Of a stretch of 64,000 bases of DNA, positions 9,095 to 17,320 are shown piece by piece; within the stretch, counting starts at the first letter, position 1, and each line of letters opens with the position of its first letter. The position numbers were made by a program, and so were the translations under genes. This stretch comes from Nocardioides baculatus (GTDB lineage: Bacteria; Actinomycetota; Actinomycetes; Propionibacteriales; Nocardioidaceae): positions 123,906 through 187,905 of the forward strand of contig NZ_JAERSG010000007.1 of assembly GCF_016735675.1 (NCBI RefSeq), given 5' to 3'. Below the pieces are notes generated by a model that was not told the origin of the DNA, did not search any database, and worked only from the letters and a program-made list of their open reading frames with translations.

Positions 9095-9428
9095 GCGGGC
9101 TCCGCTCGCGATACCAGCGAGGCTGGAACGCAGCGGGCACGGGCAGCGGCAGGGCGGCCCAGGCGAGCCAGGTCAGCAGCCCGACGGCGAGCAGCACGAC
9201 GCCCGGCCACGCGGGCAGGTCGGCCGCCTCGGCCCCTCCGACGAGCGAGCCGCCCACGAGGGCCACGGCGAGCGCGGGCCAGAGGATGAGGACGTTGCGC
9301 TGCGCGAAGTCGCGATGGGTCCCGCGCGCCCACCGGCGCGCGTCGGGAGTGCGGCCCAGGCGCTGCCAGGCGTTGAAGCCGGCGAGGGCGAGGCCGCCGA
9401 GGAGCATGAGGACGTAGATCATCGTCAT
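9087..9428 (-). CDS. Small membrane protein of the ESX-like operon
   Basis: 113 residues. Predicted membrane helices lie at about 4-18 (VLMLLGGLALAGFNA), 48-66 (LILWPALAVALVGGSLVG) and 75-97 (GVVLLAVGLLTWLAWAALPL), with positive loops (RRWARGTHRDFAQRN) and an RWYRERSPRG tail. It has no family I recognise. The start ATG shares one base with the stop of the upstream WXG-type gene (TGATG), implying translational coupling. It could be an immunity or membrane partner for that protein, since immunity proteins of membrane-active effectors are often small multi-span proteins; this is inference from context. Confidence 0.65.
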   Translation of the reverse strand: MTMIYVLMLLGGLALAGFNAWQRLGRTPDARRWARGTHRDFAQRNVLILWPALAVALVGGSLVGGAEAADLPAWPGVVLLAVGLLTWLAWAALPLPVPAAFQPRWYRERSPRG

Positions 9429-10633
9429 CAGTCCCAGAAGCTGATCGCGTCGCCGACGTCGGAGAGCGCGTCCCCGGCGTCGTAGAGCCGGTCGCCGGCC
9501 CAGTCGGCTGCCGCGTCGGCGGCGTCGCCGACGGGGTCGAGGATGGCCTGGCCGACCTCGGAGCCGACGAACCCGCCGACGGCCCCACCGACGATGCCGC
9601 CCACCACGCCGCCGACGACCGTGCCGACTCCGGGGCAGATCGCCGTACCGATGGCGCCACCGGCCCACGCACCGCCCTGGGCGCCCGCCCACGCACCGGC
9701 CGCGGTGGTCGCGCCCATGGTCGCGGCCCGCGTGCCCTGCTCGACGTCGCCCATCGACGGGTCGTCGGCGTCGGCCTGCCACTGGTTCCACCCGGCGCTG
9801 ACGGCGGTGACCACGGTGCCTGCGCGTCCCGCCCACCTGCCGGCGGTGGCCCAGCCGTTGCGGGTGGCCGCGCTGTAGGGGGTGGCGTGGAAGTTGTCGC
9901 TCTTGCCGGCCGCCCAGGCGCGCTGCCAGAAGGTCATCCCGCTCGCGCTGGCGAAACGACCGTTGATCCGCGGCTGGAAGATGCCGTAGCGACCGTTGAC
10001 CATCCAGCCGATCCCGGCGCCGAGCCCGAGGCCGCCGAGGCCGAAGAGCCACGAGGCGATGTCGTCGCCGTCGGCGAAGTCGGGCGGGAGGAAACCGAGG
10101 CGCTGCAGGAGGTCGACCACGAAGCCGTCGCCGGTGGACTTCTTGATCCCGTCGCCGAGGTGCTGGTGCGCCTCCTGCTCCTTGGTCCGGGCGGCGTCGG
10201 CGATCTCGACCGCCTCGTTCCACGCCGTGACCACGTCGTTGTGGGCCGTGACCTGATCGGGGGTCGCGTCCGTCGCCGGCGCGGCGGGCCGCACGAGTGA
10301 CTCCCCGCTGGTGCGGACGCCGCCGGCGACGCCGACGCTGCGCGCCTCGGCCATCTTCGACTCGACTGCGGTGAGCTCCCCGGCGAAGTGGGTGAGTGCC
10401 GTCCCGAGCGTCTCGAGGCGGCGGTCGAGCTCGCGCAGGTCCTTGACCGCACCCTCCACGCGGGTCTCGAAGGCGATCCCGGCCCGCCCCTCCCACGTGC
10501 TGGCGGTCCGCGCCGCGCGACGCACGTCGTCGACGGCGGTGGTGATCGTGGTGCGAGCGGTGCCGACGTCCGTGGCCGCGGTGCGGCACGACGCCGGGTC
10601 GCCGTGGACGACGAGGTCGAGGAGGTCGCTCAC
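9428..10633 (-). CDS. WXG100-type protein with C-terminal glycine zipper, candidate ESX effector
   Basis: 401 residues. The N-terminal about 100 residues form the helical hairpin of the WXG100/ESAT-6 superfamily, with Trp47-Glu48-Gly49 as the turn. A linker rich in Pro/Ala/Thr follows, then a helical middle region (KEQEAHQHLGDGIKKSTGDG). Around 320-360 is a hydrophobic glycine-zipper tract of repeated Gly-Gly-Val/Ile/Ala units typical of membrane-inserting segments. The C-terminus is Asp/Ala-rich. No nuclease, NADase or other catalytic motif is visible. The GTG start is in a GTGA overlap with the EspC-like gene. No EccC/EccD secretion gene is in the window, so export must rely on genes elsewhere. 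It could also be a structural surface protein. Confidence 0.7.
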   Translation of the reverse strand: MSDLLDLVVHGDPASCRTAATDVGTARTTITTAVDDVRRAARTASTWEGRAGIAFETRVEGAVKDLRELDRRLETLGTALTHFAGELTAVESKMAEARSVGVAGGVRTSGESLVRPAAPATDATPDQVTAHNDVVTAWNEAVEIADAARTKEQEAHQHLGDGIKKSTGDGFVVDLLQRLGFLPPDFADGDDIASWLFGLGGLGLGAGIGWMVNGRYGIFQPRINGRFASASGMTFWQRAWAAGKSDNFHATPYSAATRNGWATAGRWAGRAGTVVTAVSAGWNQWQADADDPSMGDVEQGTRAATMGATTAAGAWAGAQGGAWAGGAIGTAICPGVGTVVGGVVGGIVGGAVGGFVGSEVGQAILDPVGDAADAAADWAGDRLYDAGDALSDVGDAISFWD

Positions 10634-10920
10634 GGGACCAGCCCCTGCGCTCGCTGGTGCGACGCGTCGGCGGACGCCCGGTCGGTGGCGCGGACGTCGG
10701 CCGCGGTGGTGCGCACGGACTCGGCCATCGAACCGGCCTCCTGAGCGACCGCGGTCACCGCCTCGGCGAGCGAGGCGAGCGCCGTGGCGGCCTCGTCCGT
10801 GGACACGCCCGCGTCGGGCCGGGTGCGCAGCGCGGGCGCGGCGTCGGCGAGGTCGGTGCCGGTGGTCTCGAGGATGAGCGCCGCCGAGTCCAGGGCAGCG
10901 GGGTCCAGCTGCAGCGTCAT
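10630..10920 (-). CDS. EspC/WXG100-like small ESX substrate
   Basis: 96 residues, all helical, starting MTLQLDPAALDSAALILETTG and continuing with an Ala/Thr-rich second helix (SLAEAVTAVAQEAGSMAESV). Length and profile fit EspC/WXG100-type proteins encoded upstream of larger ESX substrates; a Trp-x-Gly turn is absent, as in EspC. The ATG at 10920 has GGAGG about 9 bases upstream, preferred over a longer in-frame start. It is the first gene of the leftward operon and overlaps the next gene by 4 bases. It probably pairs with the following WXG protein as a heterodimer. Confidence 0.65.
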   Translation of the reverse strand: MTLQLDPAALDSAALILETTGTDLADAAPALRTRPDAGVSTDEAATALASLAEAVTAVAQEAGSMAESVRTTAADVRATDRASADASHQRAQGLVP

Positions 10921-10965
10921 GGGATCGATCCTCCCACCCGGGCGTGGTCCCAAACCTCGGCCTCA

Positions 10966-10998
10966 CCCTGCGCTACCCCTGCGCTACCCCTGCGCTCA
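10966..10998. repeat. 11-bp tandem repeat, three copies
   Basis: CCCTGCGCTAC occurs at 10966-10976 and 10977-10987, with a third copy at 10988-10998 that differs in its last two bases. It spans the intergenic gap and covers the stop codon of the leftward membrane-protein gene. It is probably a slippage product with no evident function. Confidence 0.7.
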
Positions 10999-12219
10999 CT
11001 CCCAGGGGATGCGCAGCCAGTCGTCCATCACGCGCGCGACGTCGTCGGCCACCCCGGCGGGCATGGCGTCCGCGGCACCCGTCACCCCGGTGACCATCGC
11101 GCGGTCGCCGACCGCGTGGAGCCAGAGCGCGCCGTGTCCGTCGTCGCCACCCGAGTCGTACGTCACCAGGGTGACGCCCGCGGCGACGGTCGCGACCGAC
11201 ATCCGGGGGTCGGTGCAGGAGCGCAGCTCGTCCAGCATGCGCTGGACGTTGGCAGGACCCGTGGCCTCGTCCTCGAAGCCACCGATCATCCACGAGACGC
11301 CCATCGGTGTCCCTGAGCTCGAGCTGCCGACGTTGCCGGAGTCGACCTGAGCGGACAGGCACGGGATGTTGGGGATGGTCGTCGCAGAGGCCGGCGTCGC
11401 GGCCTTCCAGCCCGCGAGCGCTCGGGTGAGGTCGCTGTCCATCACCGGCGGTAGCTGCGGAATCTGGCTCGGGTCGGCGGCGTAGGGATCGCCCGTCGCC
11501 GACTCCTGCATCTCGCCCGAGCGCAGGCCGGCGACGACCGCCTCGGCGACTCGGTCGGCGGCGGGGCCGGGGGCCACGCCGGCGCGTCCGGCGAGCTCGA
11601 GGGTGATCCGCTCCGCACCGATCCGGGCCGTCCAGACGTCGGTGACGCTGGATCCCTCGTTGGTGGGCGCCTCGGAGTAGTGCCGGACCTCGATCCCGTC
11701 GACCGTCGTGGTGGTCGCGCCGCGGCAGGTCGCGTAGGCACGTGCCTGCGCGGTCTCGGCCGTGGTGGTGTCGGCATAGGTGGCGAACATCGCGGTGGCC
11801 ATGGCGAACTCGCTGCCGACGAACCGCGACATCCCCCACGCGACCTGCGGCGGCTGATCCATCGTGGTGGAGCTCCCGAGGCACTCAGGCACCGAGAAGC
11901 TGCCGCCGCCCTTGGGCGAGTTCGGCGCCCACGGCTCCCAGCCAGAGAGCCATCCCTCGGTGGCGGTCTCCAGTGCCGCGGCGTCGAGCGGGGCGGACGC
12001 GCCGTTGGCCGCCACCCCGTCGACGCTCGCGGACATCATCCGCGGAACGGCGAGCCCGCCACCCACCACGACGAGGGTGGCGAGCGCGACGGCCCCCACC
12101 TTCGTACGACGGCGGGAGCGGGCGGTCGCCATCGCGGCGGCGGCCCCGGGGCCGTGGGTGTGGGCGAGGTCGCGCGTCAGGGAGTCGAACGCGCGGTCGA
12201 GCTGGTCGAGGTCAGACAT
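10996..12219 (-). CDS. Single-span membrane protein paired with ECF sigma factor, candidate anti-sigma
   Basis: 407 residues. The cytosolic N-terminus (1-35) contains MSDLDQLDRAFDSLTRDLAHTHG, an Arg-rich stop (SRRRTK) and one membrane helix at about 40-60 (VGAVALATLVVVGGGLAVP). The rest is a large extracytoplasmic domain with scattered cysteines. No zinc-binding HxxxCxxC anti-sigma motif is present. It overlaps the sigma-factor gene by 8 bases, the usual arrangement for a SigE-family sigma and its membrane partner. An anti-sigma or signal-sensing role is therefore inferred from topology and position only. The external domain was not recognised. Confidence 0.7.
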   Translation of the reverse strand: MSDLDQLDRAFDSLTRDLAHTHGPGAAAAMATARSRRRTKVGAVALATLVVVGGGLAVPRMMSASVDGVAANGASAPLDAAALETATEGWLSGWEPWAPNSPKGGGSFSVPECLGSSTTMDQPPQVAWGMSRFVGSEFAMATAMFATYADTTTAETAQARAYATCRGATTTTVDGIEVRHYSEAPTNEGSSVTDVWTARIGAERITLELAGRAGVAPGPAADRVAEAVVAGLRSGEMQESATGDPYAADPSQIPQLPPVMDSDLTRALAGWKAATPASATTIPNIPCLSAQVDSGNVGSSSSGTPMGVSWMIGGFEDEATGPANVQRMLDELRSCTDPRMSVATVAAGVTLVTYDSGGDDGHGALWLHAVGDRAMVTGVTGAADAMPAGVADDVARVMDDWLRIPWE

Positions 12220-12730
12220 GGGTGGGAGCTCCGTTCGGCTCGTCGGCCTGCTGGTCGGTGAGGAGTGCTGCGAGGGCGGTGCGGCCGCGGGAGAGGCGGG
12301 CCTTGACGGTCCCGACCGGGCAGTGCTCGATGCGGGCGACCTCGGCGAGGGGAAGGTCGGCGAGGTGGTGCAGGACGATCGCGCGGCGCTGGGCCTCGGG
12401 GATCTCCTGGAGCGCCCGGACGAGTGCGGTCGAGGTCTCGTCGGGCGGGTCGACCACCTGTTCGCGCCGGTTGCGGGCGAACCACGCCGACGCGACCTTG
12501 CTGCGCCGCCAGCGGCTCACCGCCAACCGCGTCGCGACCTGGCGCACCCAGGCCGCCGGCTGGTCGTAGCGCGACACCTTCGTCCACTGCGACCACGCCT
12601 TCACGTAGGCCTCCTGGGCGACCTCCTCGGCGGCGCCGCGGTCGCCTGTGAGGGCGTACACGACCGCCAGCGTCCGCGGCCACGTGGCGGAGTAGAACTC
12701 CGCGAAGTCGCCCTCGGCCCCGTCACGCAT
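12212..12730 (-). CDS. ECF RNA polymerase sigma factor, SigE family
   Basis: 172 residues. Region 2 is FAEFYSATWPRTLAVVYALTGDRGAAEEVAQEAYVKAWSQW in pieces around 9-50, and region 4 is EIPEAQRRAIVLHHLADLPLAEVA followed by GTVKARLSRGRTAL, the helix-turn-helix for the -35 element. No extra C-terminal domain. It directs RNA polymerase to stress or envelope promoters. The start ATG has GAGGGGA upstream. An ECF-type promoter lies 34 bases before the start, so autoregulation is likely. Co-translated with the downstream membrane protein. Similar promoter elements upstream of two secreted proteins in this window suggest its targets. Confidence 0.9.
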   Translation of the reverse strand: MRDGAEGDFAEFYSATWPRTLAVVYALTGDRGAAEEVAQEAYVKAWSQWTKVSRYDQPAAWVRQVATRLAVSRWRRSKVASAWFARNRREQVVDPPDETSTALVRALQEIPEAQRRAIVLHHLADLPLAEVARIEHCPVGTVKARLSRGRTALAALLTDQQADEPNGAPTHV

Positions 12731-12763
12731 GCAGATCCCCTCGTCGTCTCGCTGTCACCACCC

Positions 12764-12791
12764 AACACGCTGGGGTCCGCGGCACGGTTGC
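12764..12791 (-). promoter_or_regulatory. ECF-type promoter of the sigma-factor gene
   Basis: Read on the minus strand, GCAACC (12791-12786) is followed by exactly 16 bases and then CGTGTT (12769-12764). This is the -35/-10 layout of SigE-like ECF promoters in actinobacteria, where the -35 contains AACC and the -10 contains CGT. It lies just upstream of the sigma gene and matches two elements elsewhere in the window, supporting autoregulation. Inferred from sequence only. Confidence 0.5.
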
Positions 12792-12844
12792 ACGCACCCC
12801 GCGGGTTTTCGGGAACTCACGCACCCCTCACGTAGCCTCGATGC

Positions 12845-13534
12845 GTGATTCGCTTCGAGAAGGTCACCAAGACCTATCCCGGCCACCCCCACCCGGCGCT
12901 CGACAACATCTCGGTCGACGTCGAGAAGGGGGAGTTCGTCTTCCTCGTCGGCTCGTCGGGCTCCGGGAAGTCGACGTTCCTGCGCCTCGTGCTGCGGGAG
13001 TACCGGCCGACCACGGGGCGGGTCTACGTCGCCGGCAAGGAGATCAACCGGCTGGCCAGCTGGAAGGTCCCGCGGCTGCGTCGCGACATCGGCACCGTCT
13101 TCCAGGACTTCCGCCTGCTCCCCAACAAGACGGTCACCGAGAACGTCGCCTTCGCGCTCCAGGTCATCGGCAAGTCGCGCAAGGAGATCAAGGACGTGGT
13201 CCCCGAGACCCTCGAGCTTGTGGGCCTCACCGGCAAGGGCGACCGGATGCCCGACGAGCTGTCCGGCGGCGAGCAGCAGCGCGTCGCGGTCGCGCGCGCG
13301 TTCGTGAACCGGCCGATGATCCTCATCGCCGACGAGCCGACCGGAAACCTCGACCCGACCACCTCGGTCGGCATCATGAAGCTCCTCGACCGCATCAACC
13401 GCACCGGGACGACCGTGGTGATGGCCACCCACGACTCCAGCATCGTCGACCAGATGCGCAAGCGCGTCATCGAGCTCGAGAACGGTCACGTCGTACGCGA
13501 CCAGGCGCAGGGCGTCTACGGCCACCAGGTCTGA
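12845..13534 (+). CDS. ftsE: Cell division ATP-binding protein FtsE
   Basis: Cytosolic ATPase of the FtsEX complex, which couples ATP hydrolysis to activation of septal peptidoglycan hydrolases. 229 residues. Walker A GSSGSGKST is at 36-44, the Q-loop at Gln87, signature LSGGEQQ at 139-145, Walker B ILIADEP at 159-165 and the H-loop in MATHDSS. It starts at a GTG six bases after a TAGCCT hexamer (12833-12838), suggesting a leaderless transcript. It is followed by ftsX after 50 bases and then by a coiled-coil M23 peptidase, the usual effector of the pair. Confidence 0.97.
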   Translation: MIRFEKVTKTYPGHPHPALDNISVDVEKGEFVFLVGSSGSGKSTFLRLVLREYRPTTGRVYVAGKEINRLASWKVPRLRRDIGTVFQDFRLLPNKTVTENVAFALQVIGKSRKEIKDVVPETLELVGLTGKGDRMPDELSGGEQQRVAVARAFVNRPMILIADEPTGNLDPTTSVGIMKLLDRINRTGTTVVMATHDSSIVDQMRKRVIELENGHVVRDQAQGVYGHQV

Positions 13535-13584
13535 CCCCGAGCCGGTCCCCGCACACCTCCCCACAGATCGAGAGCCCCTCCTCC

Positions 13585-14496
13585 ATGCAGCTTCGTTACG
13601 TCTACACCGAGCTCGGCCAGGGCTTGCGACGCAACCTGTCCATGCACCTCGCGGTGATCCTGACGCTCTTCGTCTCCCTCACCCTCGTCGGCATGGGCGT
13701 GCTCTTCCAGCAGCAGGCCACCAAGGCGGCCGACCAGTGGGGCAACCAGCTCCAGATCACGGTGTTCCTGTGCCGCAACGGCGACAGCAACCCGGTCTGC
13801 CCGAGCGCGGTGACCGACGCGCAGAAGACCGACATCGAGGCGGTGGTGCAGGACAACCCCGAGGTCGCCGACTACCACTTCGAGTCCAGCGAGACCGCGC
13901 TCGGCAAGGCCAAGGAGCTCTACGGCGAGGAGCTGTTCTCCGGCGACAACCCGGCCATCACCGCCGAGGACATGCCGCAGACCATTTGGATCACGCTGGA
14001 GGACCCCGAGCAGTTCGAGGGGATCACCTCCGCCGTGCAGGGCCTGGACGGCGTCTCGCGCGTGCAGGACATGCGCAAGGTGATCGCGCCGATCCTCGGC
14101 GCCCTGAGCATGCTGCAGTGGGTGGCCCTCGTGACGGCCGCCGTCCTGGTCTTCGCGGCCCTGCTCCTGGTCGCCAACACGATCCGGCTCGCGGCCTTCG
14201 CGCGCCGCAAGGAGATCGGCATCATGCGCCTCGTCGGCGCCTCCACCCTCTACATCGCGCTGCCGTTCCTCCTCGAGGCGCTGGTGACCGCGATCATCGG
14301 CGTCGTGCTCGCCGGGGGAGCGCTCGCGGCGGTCCAGCAGTTCGGCATCGAGGGCCGTGGCGACGACACCTTGAAGTTCATCCCGTGGATCGGCTGGGAC
14401 GAGTTCTGGCTCGCCGCGGCGGCCGTCGGGATCCTCGGTCCGCTGCTCACCCTGCTTCCGACACTCGTGCTGACGAGGAAATACCTCAAAGTCTGA
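13585..14496 (+). CDS. ftsX: Cell division permease-like protein FtsX
   Basis: 303 residues. Four membrane segments are visible: near 20-45 (SMHLAVILTLFVSLTLVGMG) and three in the C-terminal FtsX domain (VALVTAAVLVFAALLLVAN; LLEALVTAIIGVVLAG; EFWLAAAAVGILGPLLTLLP). The extracytoplasmic loop between TM1 and TM2 (about 50-170) carries two cysteines and is the part known to contact the hydrolase partner. The ATG start sits 50 bases after ftsE; longer in-frame extensions overlap ftsE and are rejected. It transmits FtsE ATPase cycles to the periplasmic-side peptidase encoded next. Confidence 0.95.
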   Translation: MQLRYVYTELGQGLRRNLSMHLAVILTLFVSLTLVGMGVLFQQQATKAADQWGNQLQITVFLCRNGDSNPVCPSAVTDAQKTDIEAVVQDNPEVADYHFESSETALGKAKELYGEELFSGDNPAITAEDMPQTIWITLEDPEQFEGITSAVQGLDGVSRVQDMRKVIAPILGALSMLQWVALVTAAVLVFAALLLVANTIRLAAFARRKEIGIMRLVGASTLYIALPFLLEALVTAIIGVVLAGGALAAVQQFGIEGRGDDTLKFIPWIGWDEFWLAAAAVGILGPLLTLLPTLVLTRKYLKV

Positions 14497-14547
14497 GCCG
14501 CGGGGGTTAGCGTTCGATCGTTCTCTTCCCCGAACGAAGGCTTTCCG

Positions 14548-15822
14548 GTGCGTTCCTTCCCCCGTACCGCTCAATCCCGCATGGCCGCAGCACTCGTCGT
14601 GGTCATGGCGCTGGGCGTCTCCGCGGCGCACGCCGACGACCTCAAGGACAAGCAGCGCCAGATCGACCGCCAGGTCAAGGGCGCCCGTGCCGACCTCGAC
14701 GCCTCCAGCTCGCAGCTGCGCAAGGCGGCCGCCCGCCTGGAGGCAGCGCACCAGGAGCTGGACGTCGCCAAGACCCGCCTCGCCACCGCTCGCGGCAAGG
14801 TCGAGGTGGCCCAGGAGCGCGACGCCGAGATGCAGGCCGAGCTGGCCCAGGCCGAGGCCGACCTCGTCGAGGCGGAGGCTGCGCTCGACCAGGGGCAGGT
14901 CGACCGCGAGGAGCAGCGCCACAAGGTCGCCAACACCATCGCCGACATGTACTCCGAGGGCGACCCCGACCTGATCGCCTTCTCCTCGATGCTCGACGCC
15001 GTGTCGGCCGAGGACCTCACCCGCCGCGACGGCGTGCGCGACGTGATCGTGGGCCAGGAGGCACGCGCCTACGACCAGCTCAAGGCCGCCGAGGTGCTGC
15101 TCGAGGTGACCGAGGAACAGGTCGCCGACGCCCGCGACGAGGTGGCCGACCAGCGGGAGGCCGCAGCCGAGCACCTCGAGGTCATGCAGGAGCTCGAGAC
15201 CGAGCAGCAGGCCGCCAAGGACTCCGTGGTCGCCCTGGTGGTCGAGCGGCGCGAGGCGCGGGTCGACGCGCGGGAGGCGCGGGCCGAGGACCTCGTCAAG
15301 CTCCGCAAGCACATCAAGCAGCAGGACCGGATCGAGGAGATGCTCCGCAAGCGGGCCGCGCTCCAGCTCGCCCGGGCACGCGCCCGGGCACGTGCCCAGG
15401 CCGCCTCGGCCCCCGGCGGTCCGTCCGCCGGCCTGCTCGCCATGCCGGTCGACGGCTACGTCACCTCGCCCTTCGGCTACCGCACGCACCCGATCTACCA
15501 CTACTGGGGCCTGCACGACGGCGTCGACTTCGGAGGTGGCTGCGGTACGCCGCTGCGCGCTGCGGCACCGGGCAAGGTGATCGCGTCCTACTGGAGCGCC
15601 GTCTACGGCAACCGGCTGGTCGTCGACCACGGCGTGCTCGGCGGCAAGGGCATCGCCACGATCTACAACCACGCGAGCGGCTACACCGTCGGCGTGGGCG
15701 ACCAGGTGGCCGAGGGCCAGGTCCTGGGCTACGAGGGCGACACCGGCTGGTCCACCGGCTGCCACCTCCACTTCACGGTGATGGCCAACGGCCAGGCCGT
15801 CGACCCGATGAACTGGTTCTGA
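14548..15822 (+). CDS. Secreted coiled-coil M23 (LytM) peptidase, FtsEX effector
   Basis: 424 residues. A signal peptide (about 1-30, ending SAAHA) is followed by a long coiled coil (30-285) dense in Ala, Glu, Gln and Arg heptads, then an Arg/Ala linker and a LytM domain from about 300. The zinc and catalytic residues are complete: H323xxxD327 and H406-L-H408. The architecture matches EnvC/RipC-type hydrolases that FtsX activates, except that this one appears catalytically competent like RipC rather than degenerate like EnvC. It starts at a GTG with GAACGAAGG upstream and lies 51 bases after ftsX. It cleaves peptide crosslinks at division sites. Confidence 0.92.
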   Translation: MRSFPRTAQSRMAAALVVVMALGVSAAHADDLKDKQRQIDRQVKGARADLDASSSQLRKAAARLEAAHQELDVAKTRLATARGKVEVAQERDAEMQAELAQAEADLVEAEAALDQGQVDREEQRHKVANTIADMYSEGDPDLIAFSSMLDAVSAEDLTRRDGVRDVIVGQEARAYDQLKAAEVLLEVTEEQVADARDEVADQREAAAEHLEVMQELETEQQAAKDSVVALVVERREARVDAREARAEDLVKLRKHIKQQDRIEEMLRKRAALQLARARARARAQAASAPGGPSAGLLAMPVDGYVTSPFGYRTHPIYHYWGLHDGVDFGGGCGTPLRAAAPGKVIASYWSAVYGNRLVVDHGVLGGKGIATIYNHASGYTVGVGDQVAEGQVLGYEGDTGWSTGCHLHFTVMANGQAVDPMNWF

Positions 15823-15871
15823 TGCACGCCTCGGCCTGAACTGGTTGGACACGCTCTGGGACAATGGACCC

Positions 15872-16351
15872 ATGGCGAAGGAGCAGGGCCAGAAGATGGT
15901 CGCGCAGAACAAGAAGGCGCGCCACGACTACCACATCGAGGACACCTGGGAGGCCGGCCTCGTCCTGATGGGGACCGAGGTGAAGTCCCTGCGGATGGGG
16001 CGTGCGTCCCTCGTCGACGGCTTCGCCGAGATCGACAACGGCGAGGCGTGGCTCCTCGGCGTCCACATCCCGGAGTACAGCCAGGGCACGTGGACCAACC
16101 ACGCCGCCCGCCGCCGTCGCAAGATGCTGCTCAACCGCGCCGAGATCGACAAGATCGAGCGCAAGATCACCGACAAGGGCTACACGATCATCCCGCTCTC
16201 GCTCTACTTCAAGGACGGCCGGGCCAAGGTCGAGATCGCCCTCGCCAAGGGCAAGAAGTCCTACGACAAGCGCCACACGCTCGCCGAGCGGACGGCCAAC
16301 CGCGAGAAGGTGGAGGCGGTGCAGCGGAGGCTCAAGGGCCACCGGGATTGA
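15872..16351 (+). CDS. smpB: SsrA-binding protein SmpB
   Basis: Binds tmRNA and delivers it to stalled ribosomes for trans-translation. 159 residues, standard length. It has the OB-fold core (NKKARHDYHIEDTWEAGLVL, GTEVKSLRMGRASL, PLSLYFKDGRAKVEIALAKGK) and a basic C-terminal tail (KGKKSYDKRHTLAERTANRE) that enters the mRNA channel. The ATG is six bases after GACAAT, and no Shine-Dalgarno is visible; an in-frame ATG 27 bases further upstream is less likely. Its RNA partner is in the same window, 10 kb downstream. Confidence 0.96.
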   Translation: MAKEQGQKMVAQNKKARHDYHIEDTWEAGLVLMGTEVKSLRMGRASLVDGFAEIDNGEAWLLGVHIPEYSQGTWTNHAARRRRKMLLNRAEIDKIERKITDKGYTIIPLSLYFKDGRAKVEIALAKGKKSYDKRHTLAERTANREKVEAVQRRLKGHRD

Positions 16352-16356
16352 GCGCC

Positions 16357-17238
16357 GTGACTGACTCCGAGTCAGCCCGCGTCCGCGCGTTCACCGACGC
16401 GCTCGGCCTCCCGGGCCTCCAGGACGTCCACACCCACTTCCTGCCGCCGCGGGTGATGGCCAAGGTGCGCGCGCAGTTCGACGCCGCCGGTCCGCTGATC
16501 GGTCGGGCGTGGCCGCTGCACTACCGCGCCGACGACGACGTCCTCGTCGAGACGCTGCGCTCGTTCGGCGTACGCCGCTTCACCGCGCTGCCCTACGCCC
16601 ACAAGCCCGACATGGCCGAGTTCCTCAACGACTGGGCCGCCGGCTTCGCGGCGCGGGTGCCCGAGGCCGCGGTGTGCGGCACGTTCTTCCCCGAGCCCGG
16701 CGTGACGGCGTACGTCACCTCCCGCACCGAGTCGGTCCAGGTCTGGAAGGTGCATGTGCAGGTCGGCGCGTTCACCGTCACCGACCCGCTGCTCGACGAC
16801 GCGTGGGGCGTCGTCGCCGAGGCCGGCACGCCGGTCGTGCTGCACGCCGGCAGCGGGCCGGTCCCCACCGAGCACACCGGCCCCGACCCGGTGGCCGCGC
16901 TGCTCCGCCGCCACCCGCGGCTGCGACTCGTGATCGCGCACGCGGGCGCGCCGGAGTACGCCGAGTTCCTCGCCTTGGCGGAGACCTTCGAGCGGGTCGC
17001 GCTCGACACGACGATGGCCTTCACACCGTTCTTCGACGAGATGGGCGGCGCCTACCCGTCGGAGCTGCTCCCGCGGCTGCGCGACCTCGGGCTCGCCGGG
17101 AAGGTCCACCTCGGCAGCGACTTCCCCCACATCCCCTACCCCTACGCCGACCAGGTCGACGCGCTCGCGCGGCTGGAGCTGGGGGAGGAGTGGCTGCGCG
17201 CGGTGTGCTGGGACAACACCGTCGCCGTCCTCGGCTGA
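16357..17238 (+). CDS. Amidohydrolase-family metal-dependent hydrolase
   Basis: 293 residues, cytosolic TIM-barrel hydrolase of the amidohydrolase 2 (ACMSD-like) group. Visible metal and catalytic motifs are DVHTHF near the N-terminus, VVLHAGSG, LVIAHAGAPEY and HLGSDFPHIPYP. The substrate cannot be told from sequence; members decarboxylate or hydrolyse small aromatic or lactone compounds. The GTG start is 5 bases after the smpB stop, consistent with co-transcription. A TTG three codons earlier would overlap the smpB stop and is not preferred. No neighbouring catabolic genes point to a pathway. Confidence 0.85.
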   Translation: MTDSESARVRAFTDALGLPGLQDVHTHFLPPRVMAKVRAQFDAAGPLIGRAWPLHYRADDDVLVETLRSFGVRRFTALPYAHKPDMAEFLNDWAAGFAARVPEAAVCGTFFPEPGVTAYVTSRTESVQVWKVHVQVGAFTVTDPLLDDAWGVVAEAGTPVVLHAGSGPVPTEHTGPDPVAALLRRHPRLRLVIAHAGAPEYAEFLALAETFERVALDTTMAFTPFFDEMGGAYPSELLPRLRDLGLAGKVHLGSDFPHIPYPYADQVDALARLELGEEWLRAVCWDNTVAVLG

Positions 17239-17320
17239 CCGCGCGAGGAAGTGCCCGGTCGGCGCGGCGGTGGTCTGGACATCCGGGAAGAAGTCGAGGC
17301 GAAATGCTTGACGGTGGATA

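Noticed and set aside
15845..15865. TTGGAC/GACAAT as a -35/-10 pair before smpB
   Set aside because: The spacer is only 9 bases, too short for a sigma-70 type promoter; only the -10 is kept as possible.
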